The position numbers and the translations under genes were made by a program. Positions 43,890-52,568 of a stretch of 64,000 bases of DNA are shown here, one piece after another. How positions within the stretch are numbered: position 1 is the first letter of the stretch; each line of letters starts with the position of its first letter. Origin of the DNA: Streptomyces sp. NBC_00414 (GTDB lineage Bacteria; Actinomycetota; Actinomycetes; Streptomycetales; Streptomycetaceae); the NCBI RefSeq assembly GCF_036038375.1, contig NZ_CP107935.1, forward strand, positions 4,836,001-4,900,000. Direction: 5' to 3'. The notes under the pieces were generated by a model. That model worked only from the letters and a program-made list of their open reading frames with translations. It was not told the DNA's origin and did not search any database.

Positions 43890-44188
43890 GTGCCCCCACA
43901 AGAATGATGACAAGGGTGTCGAAAGCTGTGAAAAAAGGCTGTCGTTCGCCTCCCCGACGTGGAACGGCAACCTCACGTTCCTGTACGACAGCTGGGTCAC
44001 TGTAACGGCACACATGATCGGAAAGAAACAGCTTTAGAGCAGCTTTGAACGGCAGTTGCTTCGCGGGGCTGCCGTGCGGCTGCGGCCGGCGCGGGCGTGC
44101 GGCCCTCGGCCGTCCGGCTGATCGCCCGGCCGTTCGCCGATCGCCCGGCGTTCGGCCGTTCGGCCGTGACAGGCGCTATCGTGCGGCG

Positions 44189-44773
44189 GTGACCGGCTCG
44201 GCGGGGCGCCCCGTCCTCTTCCTCGATGTCGACGGACCGCTCATCCCCTTCGGCCCGTCGGCGGGCAGTCGGCTTCCCGGGCCCCCGGCCTCCGACTCTG
44301 CCGGTCGCCCGGCCCCCGCCCCTTCCATCGTCCCCGCCTCGGGGAACCCACTGCTCGGACGCCTCGATCCCACCGTCGGGCCGCGCCTGTCGGCGCTGGG
44401 GTGCGACCTGGTGTGGGCGTCGACCTGGCTGGACGACGCCAACGAGGTGGTCGCGCCACGGATCGGACTGCCGACGAGCCTGCCGGTGGTGAGGTGGCCG
44501 GATACGTCCGCCGACGCGTCCATGTCCACGGGCGTGTCCGTTGAAGAGGGTCCGCGGGGCCTGCACTGGAAGACCCGGCACATCGTCGAGTGGGCGGGTG
44601 GCCGCCCCTTCATCTGGGTCGACGACGAGATCGGCGCCATGGACCGCCTCTGGGTCGACGCCCAGCACCGGGGAGAGTCACTGCTTCACCGCGTGGACCC
44701 GGGCAGGGGCTTGGCCGACGACGACTTCGCCGTACTCGCCGACTGGCTCCGTTCAGCCGTACCGAAGGCGTGA
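44189..44773 (+). CDS. HAD-like domain protein
   Basis: Protein of 194 residues with the HAD motif I in VLFLDVDGPLIPF (residues 8-20), CDLVWASTWLDDANE as motif II region, and WVDDEIG as motif IV. A catalytic lysine of motif III is not obvious, so phosphatase activity is uncertain. GTG 44189 is chosen because homology starts there; the open frame runs 48 codons further upstream. The next gene starts 29 bp downstream. Confidence 0.75.
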   Translation: MTGSAGRPVLFLDVDGPLIPFGPSAGSRLPGPPASDSAGRPAPAPSIVPASGNPLLGRLDPTVGPRLSALGCDLVWASTWLDDANEVVAPRIGLPTSLPVVRWPDTSADASMSTGVSVEEGPRGLHWKTRHIVEWAGGRPFIWVDDEIGAMDRLWVDAQHRGESLLHRVDPGRGLADDDFAVLADWLRSAVPKA

Positions 44774-44802
44774 CCGGGCGGCGCGGCGCTAGCGTTGAAG
44801 CC

Positions 44803-45333
44803 ATGATCGTATGGCTCAACGGCACCCACGGCGCGGGCAAGACGACGACCAGTGCGCTCGTTCAGCAACTGGTCCCGGATTCACGGGTGTTCGACGCCGA
44901 GAAGGTCGGCGAGACACTCATGGACATCACGCCGGGACTGCCCGGTGCGGGGGCGGACAACTTCCAGCACTGGCCACCGTGGCGCCCGCTCGTCGTCGAG
45001 ACCGCCCGCCGCGTACTCGACTACGCCGGCGGCACGCTGGTGATGCCGATGACCGTCCTGGTCGAGCAGTACTGGCGCGAGATCAGCACGGGCCTCACCC
45101 AACACGGCATTCCGGTACGGCACTTCGTGCTCCACGCCGACCAGGCCACGCTCCGGGGCCGCATCGCGGGCGACACGGTCCTGGGCCCCGACTCCCCGTT
45201 CCGCCTCCGATACCTTGAGCCCTACGCGGAGGCGGCCCGCACGTGGCTGCACGACGAGGCGGAGGTCGTCGACACGACACACCTCACACCGGCGGAGGCG
45301 GCACTGCGGATCGCGGAGGCGGTCAAGGGCTGA
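44803..45333 (+). CDS. P-loop ATP-binding protein, TmrB-like
   Basis: Small AAA/kinase-fold protein of 176 residues. The P-loop lies at the very start (MIVWLNGTHGAGKTTTSALV), followed by FDAEKVGETLMDI, an arrangement like TmrB, the Bacillus tunicamycin-resistance protein. No TmrB membrane-association helix is evident. The role in Streptomyces is unknown; nucleotide kinase activity is possible. It follows the HAD-like gene closely and is probably cotranscribed. Confidence 0.75.
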   Translation: MIVWLNGTHGAGKTTTSALVQQLVPDSRVFDAEKVGETLMDITPGLPGAGADNFQHWPPWRPLVVETARRVLDYAGGTLVMPMTVLVEQYWREISTGLTQHGIPVRHFVLHADQATLRGRIAGDTVLGPDSPFRLRYLEPYAEAARTWLHDEAEVVDTTHLTPAEAALRIAEAVKG

Positions 45334-45863
45334 CCCGAACTCGCCGTACTGCTCACGCGATACAGCCGTGTCCCACGGTCCAGGGACAGCGCGTCGGCCG
45401 CAAGTGGGTGGGTGACTGGTGACGTCTGCTCGGAGCTGGATACGGGCCCGTCCGTGCCTCAGCCGACGACGGTCAGCCACGACGGCGAGAAGGCCGGCCG
45501 ATGACGCGCGCATGTTTCGCTGCGCCCCCACCGGCTTCCGCCGCGATGCCAACCTCTCTCTGTCCGCCGTCCCCGTGGCTCCCCGCCCAACCTGGCACGG
45601 GTCCGGCACGAACAACAGCCGAGTCCTGCTGGGAAGGTGCGGAGAGGGGTGGGGCACGGTTTCATCGGTTGAGTCCCGAGCCGGCTGCCGGGGACCTTAA
45701 TTCCCACCCCTCATGACCGCGGAGTCCTGTACGGACGTACCTGACCGGCCCAACAAGCTCAGACCGTAGCGAACGCCACTGACAGAGCAGCCTACGAAGG
45801 AGGCACGGACGCCTTCCGATCCGTAGCCGTACGCGGCCCAGCGACAGCCCAGGGGCAGCAATG
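45334..45863. other. Intergenic region at the chromosome/element boundary, no gene seen
   Basis: About 530 bases of lower coding quality. Small open frames on both strands lack ribosome sites or recognisable products. It precedes a terminator and a truncated reading frame (below). Confidence 0.4.
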
Positions 45864-45900
45864 AGCCCCCTACCAGCGGAGAACCCGCAGGTAGGGGGCT
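45864..45900. terminator. Hairpin terminator of a truncated minus-strand gene
   Basis: Perfect 11-bp arms AGCCCCCTACC and GGTAGGGGGCT with a 15-base loop, 13 bases past the stop codon of the remnant at 45914. Confidence 0.85.
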
Positions 45901-45913
45901 TGCTCAGCTCCGC

Positions 45914-45976
45914 TTACTTCTTCTTGCCCTGGGTCTGGCGGGCCCGGTTTTTGCCCCTGGTCAGCAGGGTGCGAAC
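45914..45976 (-). pseudogene. C-terminal remnant of a minus-strand gene
   Basis: A frame ending at TAA (45914-45916) encodes VRTLLTRGKNRARQTQGKKK. Its very basic C-terminus, codon bias and the terminator just downstream look like the intact end of a real gene, but upstream the frame becomes repetitive and non-coding with no start. It may be the stub of a gene cut off by an earlier integration or deletion next to the attachment site. The parent protein is not recognised. Confidence 0.4.
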
Positions 45977-46150
45977 CCCAACTGACCTGCGGTCGAGCGG
46001 TCGTTGTTGGTCGTTGCCTGTCGTCGTCGGTCGTCCTCGGAGGGCCCAGAGAGGGCCCGGCGGTGTCGCCGCGGACCCTCACTGACGAAGAGGAGCAGCC
46101 TCCCACCTGGCATGCGAGCACAGCCTTCCCTCGGCCCGCTGGGAAACGCA

Positions 46151-46177
46151 GGGGGCTCCGGACCTCTCCGGGGCCCC
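46151..46177 (-). terminator. Hairpin downstream of the tRNA-Arg fragment
   Basis: GGGGCTCCGGA and TCCGGGGCCCC pair (one bulge) with a 4-base loop. On the minus strand it follows the tRNA-like 3' end by about 16 bases, as expected for the original terminator of the tRNA gene, placing 46151-46199 on the chromosomal side. Confidence 0.65.
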
Positions 46178-46199
46178 TTGCCTGTTTGCACGCGGCAGG

Positions 46200-46227
46200 T
46201 TCGAACCTGCAACCTTCTGATCCGTAG
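46200..46227 (-). other. Putative left attachment site: 3' half of a tRNA-Arg gene
   Basis: On the minus strand this 28-base block runs from the anticodon loop CTACGGA (anticodon ACG) through AGAAGGTTGCAGGTTCGAA, as in actinobacterial tRNA-Arg. Upstream of it the sequence cannot form the anticodon stem; downstream the T-arm lacks one base (GAACCTGCC instead of GAATCCTGCC). It is thus not a functional tRNA but the duplicated 3' end that integrating elements leave. The intact tRNA-Arg is predicted on the minus strand beyond position 64000. Confidence 0.75.
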
Positions 46228-46775
46228 GCGGGTGCGCTACCCACGAACGATCAGTGAGCGGTGGCTCAGGCGGGAAACTAGGTACGGCCCCGAACTGCAC
46301 CACATACGTCGACGTCCGCAGTTGTGCACCCCTGTTGATGTCACCGGCTGATGTCAGGCAACCGTCGGCTCAACTGGCCTCTGGATCGGGCCACGATGCC
46401 TCCGGGAACTCCCCACACGCTTTCCAACTGTGCTCGTTTCAGTTCCTGGTAGCTCAGGCTTGTTCAGATCCCGTGTGTCGTCTACTGCTGACGTAGCCGT
46501 GAACGAGCGCGAACTTATCGGAGTGAGACTTCCGTTGAAACTGGACGACAGTGTGGGTGGGTAGTTCCCTTACGCGCTGCTTACGTCAACGTTGAGCAGA
46601 AAATTCTCCCAGCCGGGATCCTTCCGCGGGACACCTGGGAGCATCCCAGCTTGTCCCGGAGAGCTCTATACCGGACAACATTCATAGGTTCGGGACCAGC
46701 TGCAACGGCTCAACTAGGTGAGGCTCTCGGCGCATAGGGGGCGAGTCGCCTCTGAGAGGTCGGGCTGCCGTGCTG
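46228..46775. other. Element left-end non-coding region
   Basis: About 550 bases with no supported gene, AT-richer than the chromosome. A short direct repeat (GTTGATGTCAC and GCTGATGTCAG, around 46333-46355) might be an integrase arm site; this is a guess. Confidence 0.4.
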
Positions 46776-49700
46776 TCAGCTAATCTGGGTATGCACACCC
46801 GGGATGTCTAGGGTGGTGACGATTGTGCCGTCAGGGGTGTAACACCCGGTGAGAGTTACCAGTTCAAGGTTGCTGAGCTGCACAAAGACGTGAGGGTCGG
46901 GGGGCACAACGCAGCTGTATAGGTGGAGTTCGGTCAACGAGGGGGGAACGCTTTTGAGTGCTGTGAGCCAGGCTTTCACGTCTTGGTCATAGAGCCACAG
47001 GCTGTTGAGGCCGGTCATTCCCGCGAGTTCCTCGAAACCGCGCAGCCTGCACTTGTCATCTGAGACCAGGTGCAGGTCTTCCAAGCCGGCGAACGTGGTT
47101 AGCGGGCTCAGGTCAATTTCCGGCAAACTGCCGAAGCTGAGTACCTTCAGCTTGGGAATCAGGCGCAAGGTGTTCAAATCCAGATCTTCAGGGTAAGGCA
47201 GTGCCAGCCAGGTTAGTTCCGTGAGGTCTGCAAGGACCGAGGCCCCTCTCACCGGCCCGCTGCCGAACAGCAGGAGTTGCCTGAGACCGTGATGGGCTCG
47301 AAGGACGGACAGGTCCGCTTCGCGTAGCTGGGTCATCCACAGCTCTTGCAGTGGCGGGAGCTCAGCGAGAAACCCGAGTCCCCGTACGGCGTAATCGATT
47401 CGAACCGCTGTCAGCGAACGCAACCGGCTTGCCGCTTGCAATTGGCCGGAATGAGTTAGCGAGACGTCAAGTCCAGCCAGCGGCAGCCGAGACAGAACCT
47501 TGTCGGCATAGGCGTCTGCGTCGAAGTAGTCCCATGCACGGACTAGTTCATCGACGACGTCCGCACGCTCATCTCTCACGTATCCCGCTAGCAGTTCCAG
47601 AGCCTCCACACCCCCGATCAGCGCCACGGTCCGTACCGTCTGTTCCGCAGCTTGCTGGGTCAGCTGTCCCACTGACCGTGGCAACCAGCGCAGAAGGCTG
47701 GGTCCCACCGCCGCCAGAGCGGGCGGATCCGTCCTCCGCCGTGCCGGAAGCAATTTGGTCACGGCCGAGTCCAAGCGATCCGCGAGATCGTCCGACACGG
47801 AAGGCAGCGTCTCTTGGCATGCTGCCGCCAGCAGCCGCAGCGTTCGTGCATGCCGGGGTTCCTCCTCGGCGCGGTCGAGGATGCCGCCGAGCAACTCCTC
47901 CCGTTGGCGGGAGTTGGCATGGCCCGCCGCCATGATGATCGTCTCCCGCCACAGGTCCAGATGCGCTCGGCTAACCAGGTTGCCGATGCGATCCTCTTCC
48001 GTGGCTTCCTCGGAGGCGAGGTACTCCTGGAAAGTACGGTGCACGAAGTCCATGCGCCCATCGGCGGGGGACCGGAGGATCCCGGAGCGGTGTCGTAACT
48101 GATCCAGGACCTGGGTGCCGTCCAAAACGTCCAGGTGGCGCATTGCCCTCAGCTTCGCCGCGACGTACCCCGCAGCCCTCTCTAGGTCGATCTCGCTTCG
48201 GTTGTTGTCCGACAACCGCCACGCGAGATCCCTCAGTATGACGAGTTTGTCGCGGAGGCTGAGCTTGCTGTCCACTGCACTCGGTACATTCCGATCCGCG
48301 TCCCGGTCGTGGACCAGAGTGTGCAGACCATTGCGATACAGCTCCATACGATCCCGCGGCAGTTGGCGGCCCCTGTTCAGATGCATCGCGCACAGCATGG
48401 CCGCCAACAAGGGTGAACCTGCCAGCGATTGGAGATGCGCGCGGTCCTTGAGGCTGGTGAGGAGGGACTGCTCATATTGCGGAAGTTCAGCGACATCGCA
48501 AGGCAGTTCGCTACCCAGTTCGCGTACAGCATGGTGCCATTGCCGTACGAATGCCGCCAGGTCCGGTGGCGTCATACGATCCAGGTGGAGGGCTGTGAAC
48601 TTTTCACGGCGCAGCCAGTCCGCGCTGGCCGCTGAGGGGCGCGATGTGACAATCACCCGAACTCCCTGATACTGCCCCAGAAGCTTGCGTAGCCAGTCCC
48701 GTACTGCTCGGCGCTCCCGATCGAGCAGTTCGTCCACCCCGTCGATCAAGAGGAGTGCTTTGCCGCCTTCGAGCTGCCGTTCAACCCACCCTCTGGGCAT
48801 AATCCCGGTAATTGGCCCGGCGATTCCGTCGAGCATTGCCTCCGGGGCGGGTGGCGTGCGCCCGCTGTATTCCCGCAGCTTGATAAAGATGGGGGTGAGT
48901 CCGTTCCAGTCGGCCAGCTCACCGTTCAAAGCCCCGCGCGCTGCCATGATGGCCAGCCAGCGCAGCAAAGTCGTCTTGCCCGAGCCGGCCTCGCCACGAA
49001 CCAGTACCCGGGACCCATTCCTCAATGCGGCCTCGACCCGCATGCCCGAGCTCTCGCCTCCCGCTTCTTCCCAGTTACTCATGTCGGGCCTGAGCGGTGG
49101 CAAAGAGCGAGCGGTCCGTCGGTGCTTCCCGTCGTCCCCAGTGGTCCGCAGGCTGACGTACGCAACCGATAGTTGTACGCGGGGTGCAGTCGCCTGGTCG
49201 GTCGTACGGCGAAACAGCTCGACTTCGTCGAGGTCCCTACTCACCAGCTCCAGGTACTTACGGCGGAAAGCCGTGTCGTGGTCCGTGCCATCCGGCGCAA
49301 AAAGTGAACGATCCGGAAGGCGTTCCAGGATCCGCGACACCTCGGCACCTAACGTGGCCGTCCGTGCCAGCAACTCCCCCGCTGCCCGCTCCTCGAAGAC
49401 CGGCAGGCTGCGCACGATGCGGACGTAGTACTCGACACATTCGCTGAAGAGCACCTCATACAGGCGGGATTCCGCCTCATTTAGGCCGACGGGTGCTTTC
49501 ACGGAACCCGTGATGGAGCGGATGAGCTCGGCAGGGTGGGCGTTCGCGGCGAGGAGAGCCTCGTCTGAGAGGTCCGCTCGCGTGAACGTGTCGGACACAC
49601 CGTCGACTACTGCTTGGCGACCTCCCTCCTCTAAGCGCTGGAACGCGTGCTTCAGGAAAGGCTCCAGCCGATCGAACACCGCGTTGGTGATCTGCTCGAA

Positions 49701-49868
49701 CTGCTGCCTGACCTCGCGCTGGAGGCGCATGCCGGGTACCCGTAGGCGGACCAGCTCCTCCATCGGCAGCAAGCGCTCCTGCTCCCGCTGCTTGCCTCCC
49801 AGCCACAACTTCCCCGCCGCATTCGCCACGGTGGTGCCCAGCCGTAACGCCGCCGTTTCCGCAAGCAT
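46776..49868 (-). CDS. NACHT-domain NTPase with leucine-rich repeats (bacterial NLR-like defence protein)
   Basis: STAND NTPase of 1030 residues. Residues 1-270 are a helical N-terminal domain (effector or NNH type); the NACHT domain follows with Walker A RGEAGSGKTTLLRWLA (about 291-306) and Walker B ALLLIDGVDELLD (about 371-383), then helical regions with DFVHRTFQEYLAS. From about residue 800 irregular leucine-rich repeats (LPPLQELWMTQL, LADLTELTWLALPYPEDLDL) form a sensor. Bacterial NACHT proteins protect against phages. ATG 49868 is chosen over an upstream in-frame ATG because AAGGGG precedes it. Codon use is less GC-biased than the chromosome, as for acquired cargo. Confidence 0.88.
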   Translation of the reverse strand: MLAETAALRLGTTVANAAGKLWLGGKQREQERLLPMEELVRLRVPGMRLQREVRQQFEQITNAVFDRLEPFLKHAFQRLEEGGRQAVVDGVSDTFTRADLSDEALLAANAHPAELIRSITGSVKAPVGLNEAESRLYEVLFSECVEYYVRIVRSLPVFEERAAGELLARTATLGAEVSRILERLPDRSLFAPDGTDHDTAFRRKYLELVSRDLDEVELFRRTTDQATAPRVQLSVAYVSLRTTGDDGKHRRTARSLPPLRPDMSNWEEAGGESSGMRVEAALRNGSRVLVRGEAGSGKTTLLRWLAIMAARGALNGELADWNGLTPIFIKLREYSGRTPPAPEAMLDGIAGPITGIMPRGWVERQLEGGKALLLIDGVDELLDRERRAVRDWLRKLLGQYQGVRVIVTSRPSAASADWLRREKFTALHLDRMTPPDLAAFVRQWHHAVRELGSELPCDVAELPQYEQSLLTSLKDRAHLQSLAGSPLLAAMLCAMHLNRGRQLPRDRMELYRNGLHTLVHDRDADRNVPSAVDSKLSLRDKLVILRDLAWRLSDNNRSEIDLERAAGYVAAKLRAMRHLDVLDGTQVLDQLRHRSGILRSPADGRMDFVHRTFQEYLASEEATEEDRIGNLVSRAHLDLWRETIIMAAGHANSRQREELLGGILDRAEEEPRHARTLRLLAAACQETLPSVSDDLADRLDSAVTKLLPARRRTDPPALAAVGPSLLRWLPRSVGQLTQQAAEQTVRTVALIGGVEALELLAGYVRDERADVVDELVRAWDYFDADAYADKVLSRLPLAGLDVSLTHSGQLQAASRLRSLTAVRIDYAVRGLGFLAELPPLQELWMTQLREADLSVLRAHHGLRQLLLFGSGPVRGASVLADLTELTWLALPYPEDLDLNTLRLIPKLKVLSFGSLPEIDLSPLTTFAGLEDLHLVSDDKCRLRGFEELAGMTGLNSLWLYDQDVKAWLTALKSVPPSLTELHLYSCVVPPDPHVFVQLSNLELVTLTGCYTPDGTIVTTLDIPGVHTQIS

Positions 49869-50173
49869 GGATACCCCTTCTTCGCCCCGAACCAGGCATT
49901 GTGGCAGTGGCCAGCCGCAAAAGGAGCCTCTTTCGATCAAAAAGGACATCTTCATCGGCGTTCGCTTGCCCATGAGCACGCGCTCGACCGGGGCGATCAG
50001 GGGTTGACTTGGAAAGATTTGAACCTCAGGTCAGGGACTTCGCTGGCCCCACGATGGTTTTCCAGAGCGTCGCCCTATGCGCCTTCACGACCATCTGACC
50101 TGCTTGAACACGGCGACCCGCGGGCAGCCGTGCACTTCCTGGCCCACGGATGGCCCATGGGCCCCGGGAAGGG
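49869..50173. other. Upstream region of the NACHT gene, no gene seen
   Basis: 305 bases between the NACHT gene and the small membrane protein gene, both on the minus strand. Open frames here lack ribosome sites. It probably holds the NACHT promoter. Confidence 0.4.
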
Positions 50174-50404
50174 TCACCGAGGTCGGGGCTGCAGCGTGCC
50201 AACTCGTGAAGGGTCATCCATAGCGCGCCTCCGCGCTGTACTGCCGAGCGTGAGACAGAGCGCGAGGAATGCCGCTCCATCCGCGTACGCGCCTACGATC
50301 TGCGTCCACGTCGGAGAGGCGAGCACGATCACGACAATGATGGTGATCAATGCAAGTTGCTGACGCGGGTTTGACACGCAGTGTGTGACAAGGGGCAAAC
50401 TCAT
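50174..50404 (-). CDS. Small hydrophobic membrane protein (76 aa)
   Basis: Two hydrophobic segments, LALITIIVVIVLASPTW (residues about 17-33) and GAYADGAAFLALCLTLG (about 38-54), suggest a small two-helix membrane protein with a basic tail. GGAGG lies 8-12 bases before the ATG at 50404, which supports translation. No family is recognised. It shares orientation with the NACHT gene and could be a membrane partner, but the 305-bp gap leaves this open. Confidence 0.55.
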   Translation of the reverse strand: MSLPLVTHCVSNPRQQLALITIIVVIVLASPTWTQIVGAYADGAAFLALCLTLGSTARRRAMDDPSRVGTLQPRPR

Positions 50405-50573
50405 ATCTGGGCCTCCGGGTTCAGTTGCCCACCTGCCGTTCGGCCTGTCAGCATGCGCGGTCAGGTGGGCTCCGTCATGACCAGACCGATGCTAGCCGGC
50501 ACTCACGATCCACCTCACGTGATGCGATCGATCTCGGATAGGCCGTGCGTGGCCACGGACACCAGGCGTCAGG

Positions 50574-50600
50574 AGTAACGCAAGCGGGGCTTGCGTTACT
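50574..50600 (-). terminator. Hairpin terminator after the HNH gene
   Basis: Perfect 12-bp arms AGTAACGCAAGC and GCTTGCGTTACT with a 3-base loop, 94 bases past the HNH stop. The rest of 50405-50693 shows no gene. Confidence 0.75.
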
Positions 50601-50693
50601 GCGAATTGCGTATCTGCGGGGGCTACATACCAACTAGTAACATAACGCAGGGTGACGACTGATTTTCACCCCTTCGCGTTGCCTCGTGCGCCT

Positions 50694-51776
50694 TCAGCGC
50701 ACCGTCCTCCGGTCGAGTCGGGTTTGCTCGGGCTTCGCTTGGGAAGGAATCTGCGCCCCGCCTGGGTTCGTTGTCTCCTGGATGAGGCTCCGGAGTTCGC
50801 TGGGTGTGGGCCATGGGGCGTGGCGGTGGATCATCCGGTGGCAGTTGGCGCAGATCAGAGCGAGATCACGGAGCTTGGTTCGCCCCTCGCCGGCCTCGTG
50901 GAGCGGTACGACGTGGTGGCACTCGATGTATCCGGCGCCTCGCGGGCCGTAGGTCGCTTCGAAGTCGAAGCTGCACGCCTCGCACGTGAGCCTGTGGCCC
51001 TGGCGCAGGACGGCATCGATCTTCCTCTTGCGCAGCCCTTTGTCACGCTCCCGACTTCTGTGGCGCCGGAAGAGCAACTTGCCCTCGGGTGCGCTGTAGT
51101 CGTCCTCTTCGTCGGCCTCCGAGGACAGGTCTTGGAATTCTCCTGCAGTGAGGCCGTCCCGGATGCGCTGGGCTGCCTCTACCATCTCGGCCGGCCGGGC
51201 GAGGAAGTCGTTCATGACCTCGACATCGAGTGCGTTGCCGTTTGTCGGCTTCCCTCGGTAGTCCGGGTGTCGGGACGTGATGTCAGCCGTCTTGTGGGCC
51301 ACGCCGTTGGGGTTGCGGAACAGCTCGGTGCGTACGTCCTGGGGGTGGATCGGCATGGTCTGCAGCAGTGCGGACAGTTCGATCACTCGCGGGTCGTTGA
51401 AGTCCAGTCGCTTCCAGCCGTTGGCCATCGCGAGATCGCAGGCCAGGATGATCTCGTCTCGCGTCCAGTCGGGATTGCGCGACGAACGGATCACGAAGCC
51501 GAGTCGGGCGAGCCACTTGGCAGCGTGGGACCTTCCTCCGCTCAACTCGTCCGGCCTCAAGGCTCGCCCCTGGTCGAACTTGTGGGCCACTCCGGCGATG
51601 GCCTTCGAGTCGTACGACCGGTCCTCGTGAACGAGAAAGTACCCGGTCGCCGGCTCGTAGCCGTAGGCGGAGAGAAACCGGTCGTGCCCCAACTCGTCGC
51701 ACTCAGCAACGGCCTTGAGGACACCATCTCGACTGATCGCACCTTTACGCATGACGGCAGGGTAGGCATCACTCAT
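50694..51776 (-). CDS. HNH endonuclease with ScoMcrA-like N-terminal domain (putative type IV restriction enzyme)
   Basis: Protein of 360 residues. The first 95 (SRDGVLKAVAECDELGHDRF to AKWLARLGF) look like the head domain of ScoMcrA-type enzymes; residues about 245-320 are an HNH nuclease with zinc cysteines in CEACSFDFEATYG and CANCHRMIH and the catalytic IECHHVVPLHEAG. ScoMcrA cuts methylated or phosphorothioated DNA in S. coelicolor. This protein lacks the SBD/SRA segments of full ScoMcrA, so a central domain (100-240) must supply target choice. Start 51776; ATG 51752 is an alternative. Confidence 0.83.
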   Translation of the reverse strand: MSDAYPAVMRKGAISRDGVLKAVAECDELGHDRFLSAYGYEPATGYFLVHEDRSYDSKAIAGVAHKFDQGRALRPDELSGGRSHAAKWLARLGFVIRSSRNPDWTRDEIILACDLAMANGWKRLDFNDPRVIELSALLQTMPIHPQDVRTELFRNPNGVAHKTADITSRHPDYRGKPTNGNALDVEVMNDFLARPAEMVEAAQRIRDGLTAGEFQDLSSEADEEDDYSAPEGKLLFRRHRSRERDKGLRKRKIDAVLRQGHRLTCEACSFDFEATYGPRGAGYIECHHVVPLHEAGEGRTKLRDLALICANCHRMIHRHAPWPTPSELRSLIQETTNPGGAQIPSQAKPEQTRLDRRTVR

Positions 51777-52205
51777 GACACTCCCTCAGGAGCATGCCTC
51801 CCCAGACTCCCATCCCCATAGCCTCCTTCCCGCACCTCAAACCGGGGCGGAAGAAGGAGCGCTACCCGCGACAGACGCAGCCAAGCGAAGAGAGTGAAGG
51901 CGATGCCCTCGGCTCGCACCTGTTGAAAACTCAGTCACATATGGTCACTTTGCGCATCTTGGGGTCCGATGGGTGAAGGTGGCTCTAGTTTGTGCACCAT
52001 GCTTGCCCCACTTCGTTGCCGTGCCACGCGACCCCAACTTGCAGGTATTGACCATGCGTCAATGAGCATCCTCCCGCGCCCTGCGCAGGGTCCCCAACTC
52101 GCCCAGCCTGCCCGTCTTATGATCATTTGTACACGTTCGAATGCTTACAGCTAGGCTCGCCCTGTGCGCACTCCCGGGCAACCTCCCCTCGCAGGGTCCC
52201 TAGTC
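51777..52205. other. Divergent promoter region, no gene seen
   Basis: About 430 bases between the HNH gene and the three-gene cassette. AT-rich stretches near 51920-51960 and 52110-52155 (CTTATGATCATTTGTACACG) are the most likely promoters. No open frame with ribosome site was found. Confidence 0.4.
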
Positions 52206-52568
52206 ATGCGTGAAGGGAAGCGCAAGGCTGCGGAAAGAGTTATCGAAGAAGCAGAGGACGAAAAGCTTGAGCGTGAAGACTCTGGAGATCACAGCGAGAG
52301 CTACCAGCTGAGTACCTTCGCGGCCCCGCTCGAACCAGGGGAGGACTATGACGCTCTTGTTGTACGCTTGTTCGAGGGGCACCGAAAAGTGAAGTTTTAC
52401 CGAATCGCCCCGGTGGAAACACTCATAGAGGCAGGGTTTACTTTGGTGGCATCCCCGCCACACCCCTACCACTATGATGCGCAGCTTGGTCCCGAGGCCT
52501 CACCCGAGGTGATCAAGCGTTTCGATGATTGTTTTGGTGAGCCAAGGAGGAATCCGGCATGGCGCTAG
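52206..52568 (+). CDS. Hypothetical acidic protein, first gene of an unrecognised cassette (120 aa)
   Basis: No family recognised. The N-terminal 35 residues are a highly charged helix (KRKAAERVIEEAEDEKLERE), and the C-terminal 80 residues form a small alpha/beta domain with VRLFEGHRKVKFYRIAPVET. No signal peptide or membrane helix. ATG 52206 is preferred to GTG 52164. It overlaps the next gene by 10 bp, so the two are translationally coupled. Confidence 0.65.
   Translation: MREGKRKAAERVIEEAEDEKLEREDSGDHSESYQLSTFAAPLEPGEDYDALVVRLFEGHRKVKFYRIAPVETLIEAGFTLVASPPHPYHYDAQLGPEASPEVIKRFDDCFGEPRRNPAWR

Noticed and set aside
45870..46244. 124-codon minus-strand frame covering the att region
   Set aside because: It runs through the terminator hairpins and the tRNA fragment, and has no ribosome site or family resemblance.
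46195..46245. Functional tRNA-Arg gene
   Set aside because: The anticodon stem cannot pair, the D-arm is disrupted and the T-arm lacks one base; only the 3' half is tRNA-like.
49990..50060. Second tRNA-like end (GGTTCAAATCTTTCCAAG on the minus strand)
   Set aside because: The flanking bases do not form a 5-bp T-stem or an acceptor stem.
50026..50280. 84-codon minus-strand frame overlapping the small membrane protein gene
   Set aside because: No ribosome site and composition unlike a protein; the frame at 50174-50404 has GGAGG and membrane helices.
50652..51821. 389-codon plus-strand frame opposite the HNH gene
   Set aside because: The minus strand encodes recognisable HNH motifs; the plus-strand frame has none.
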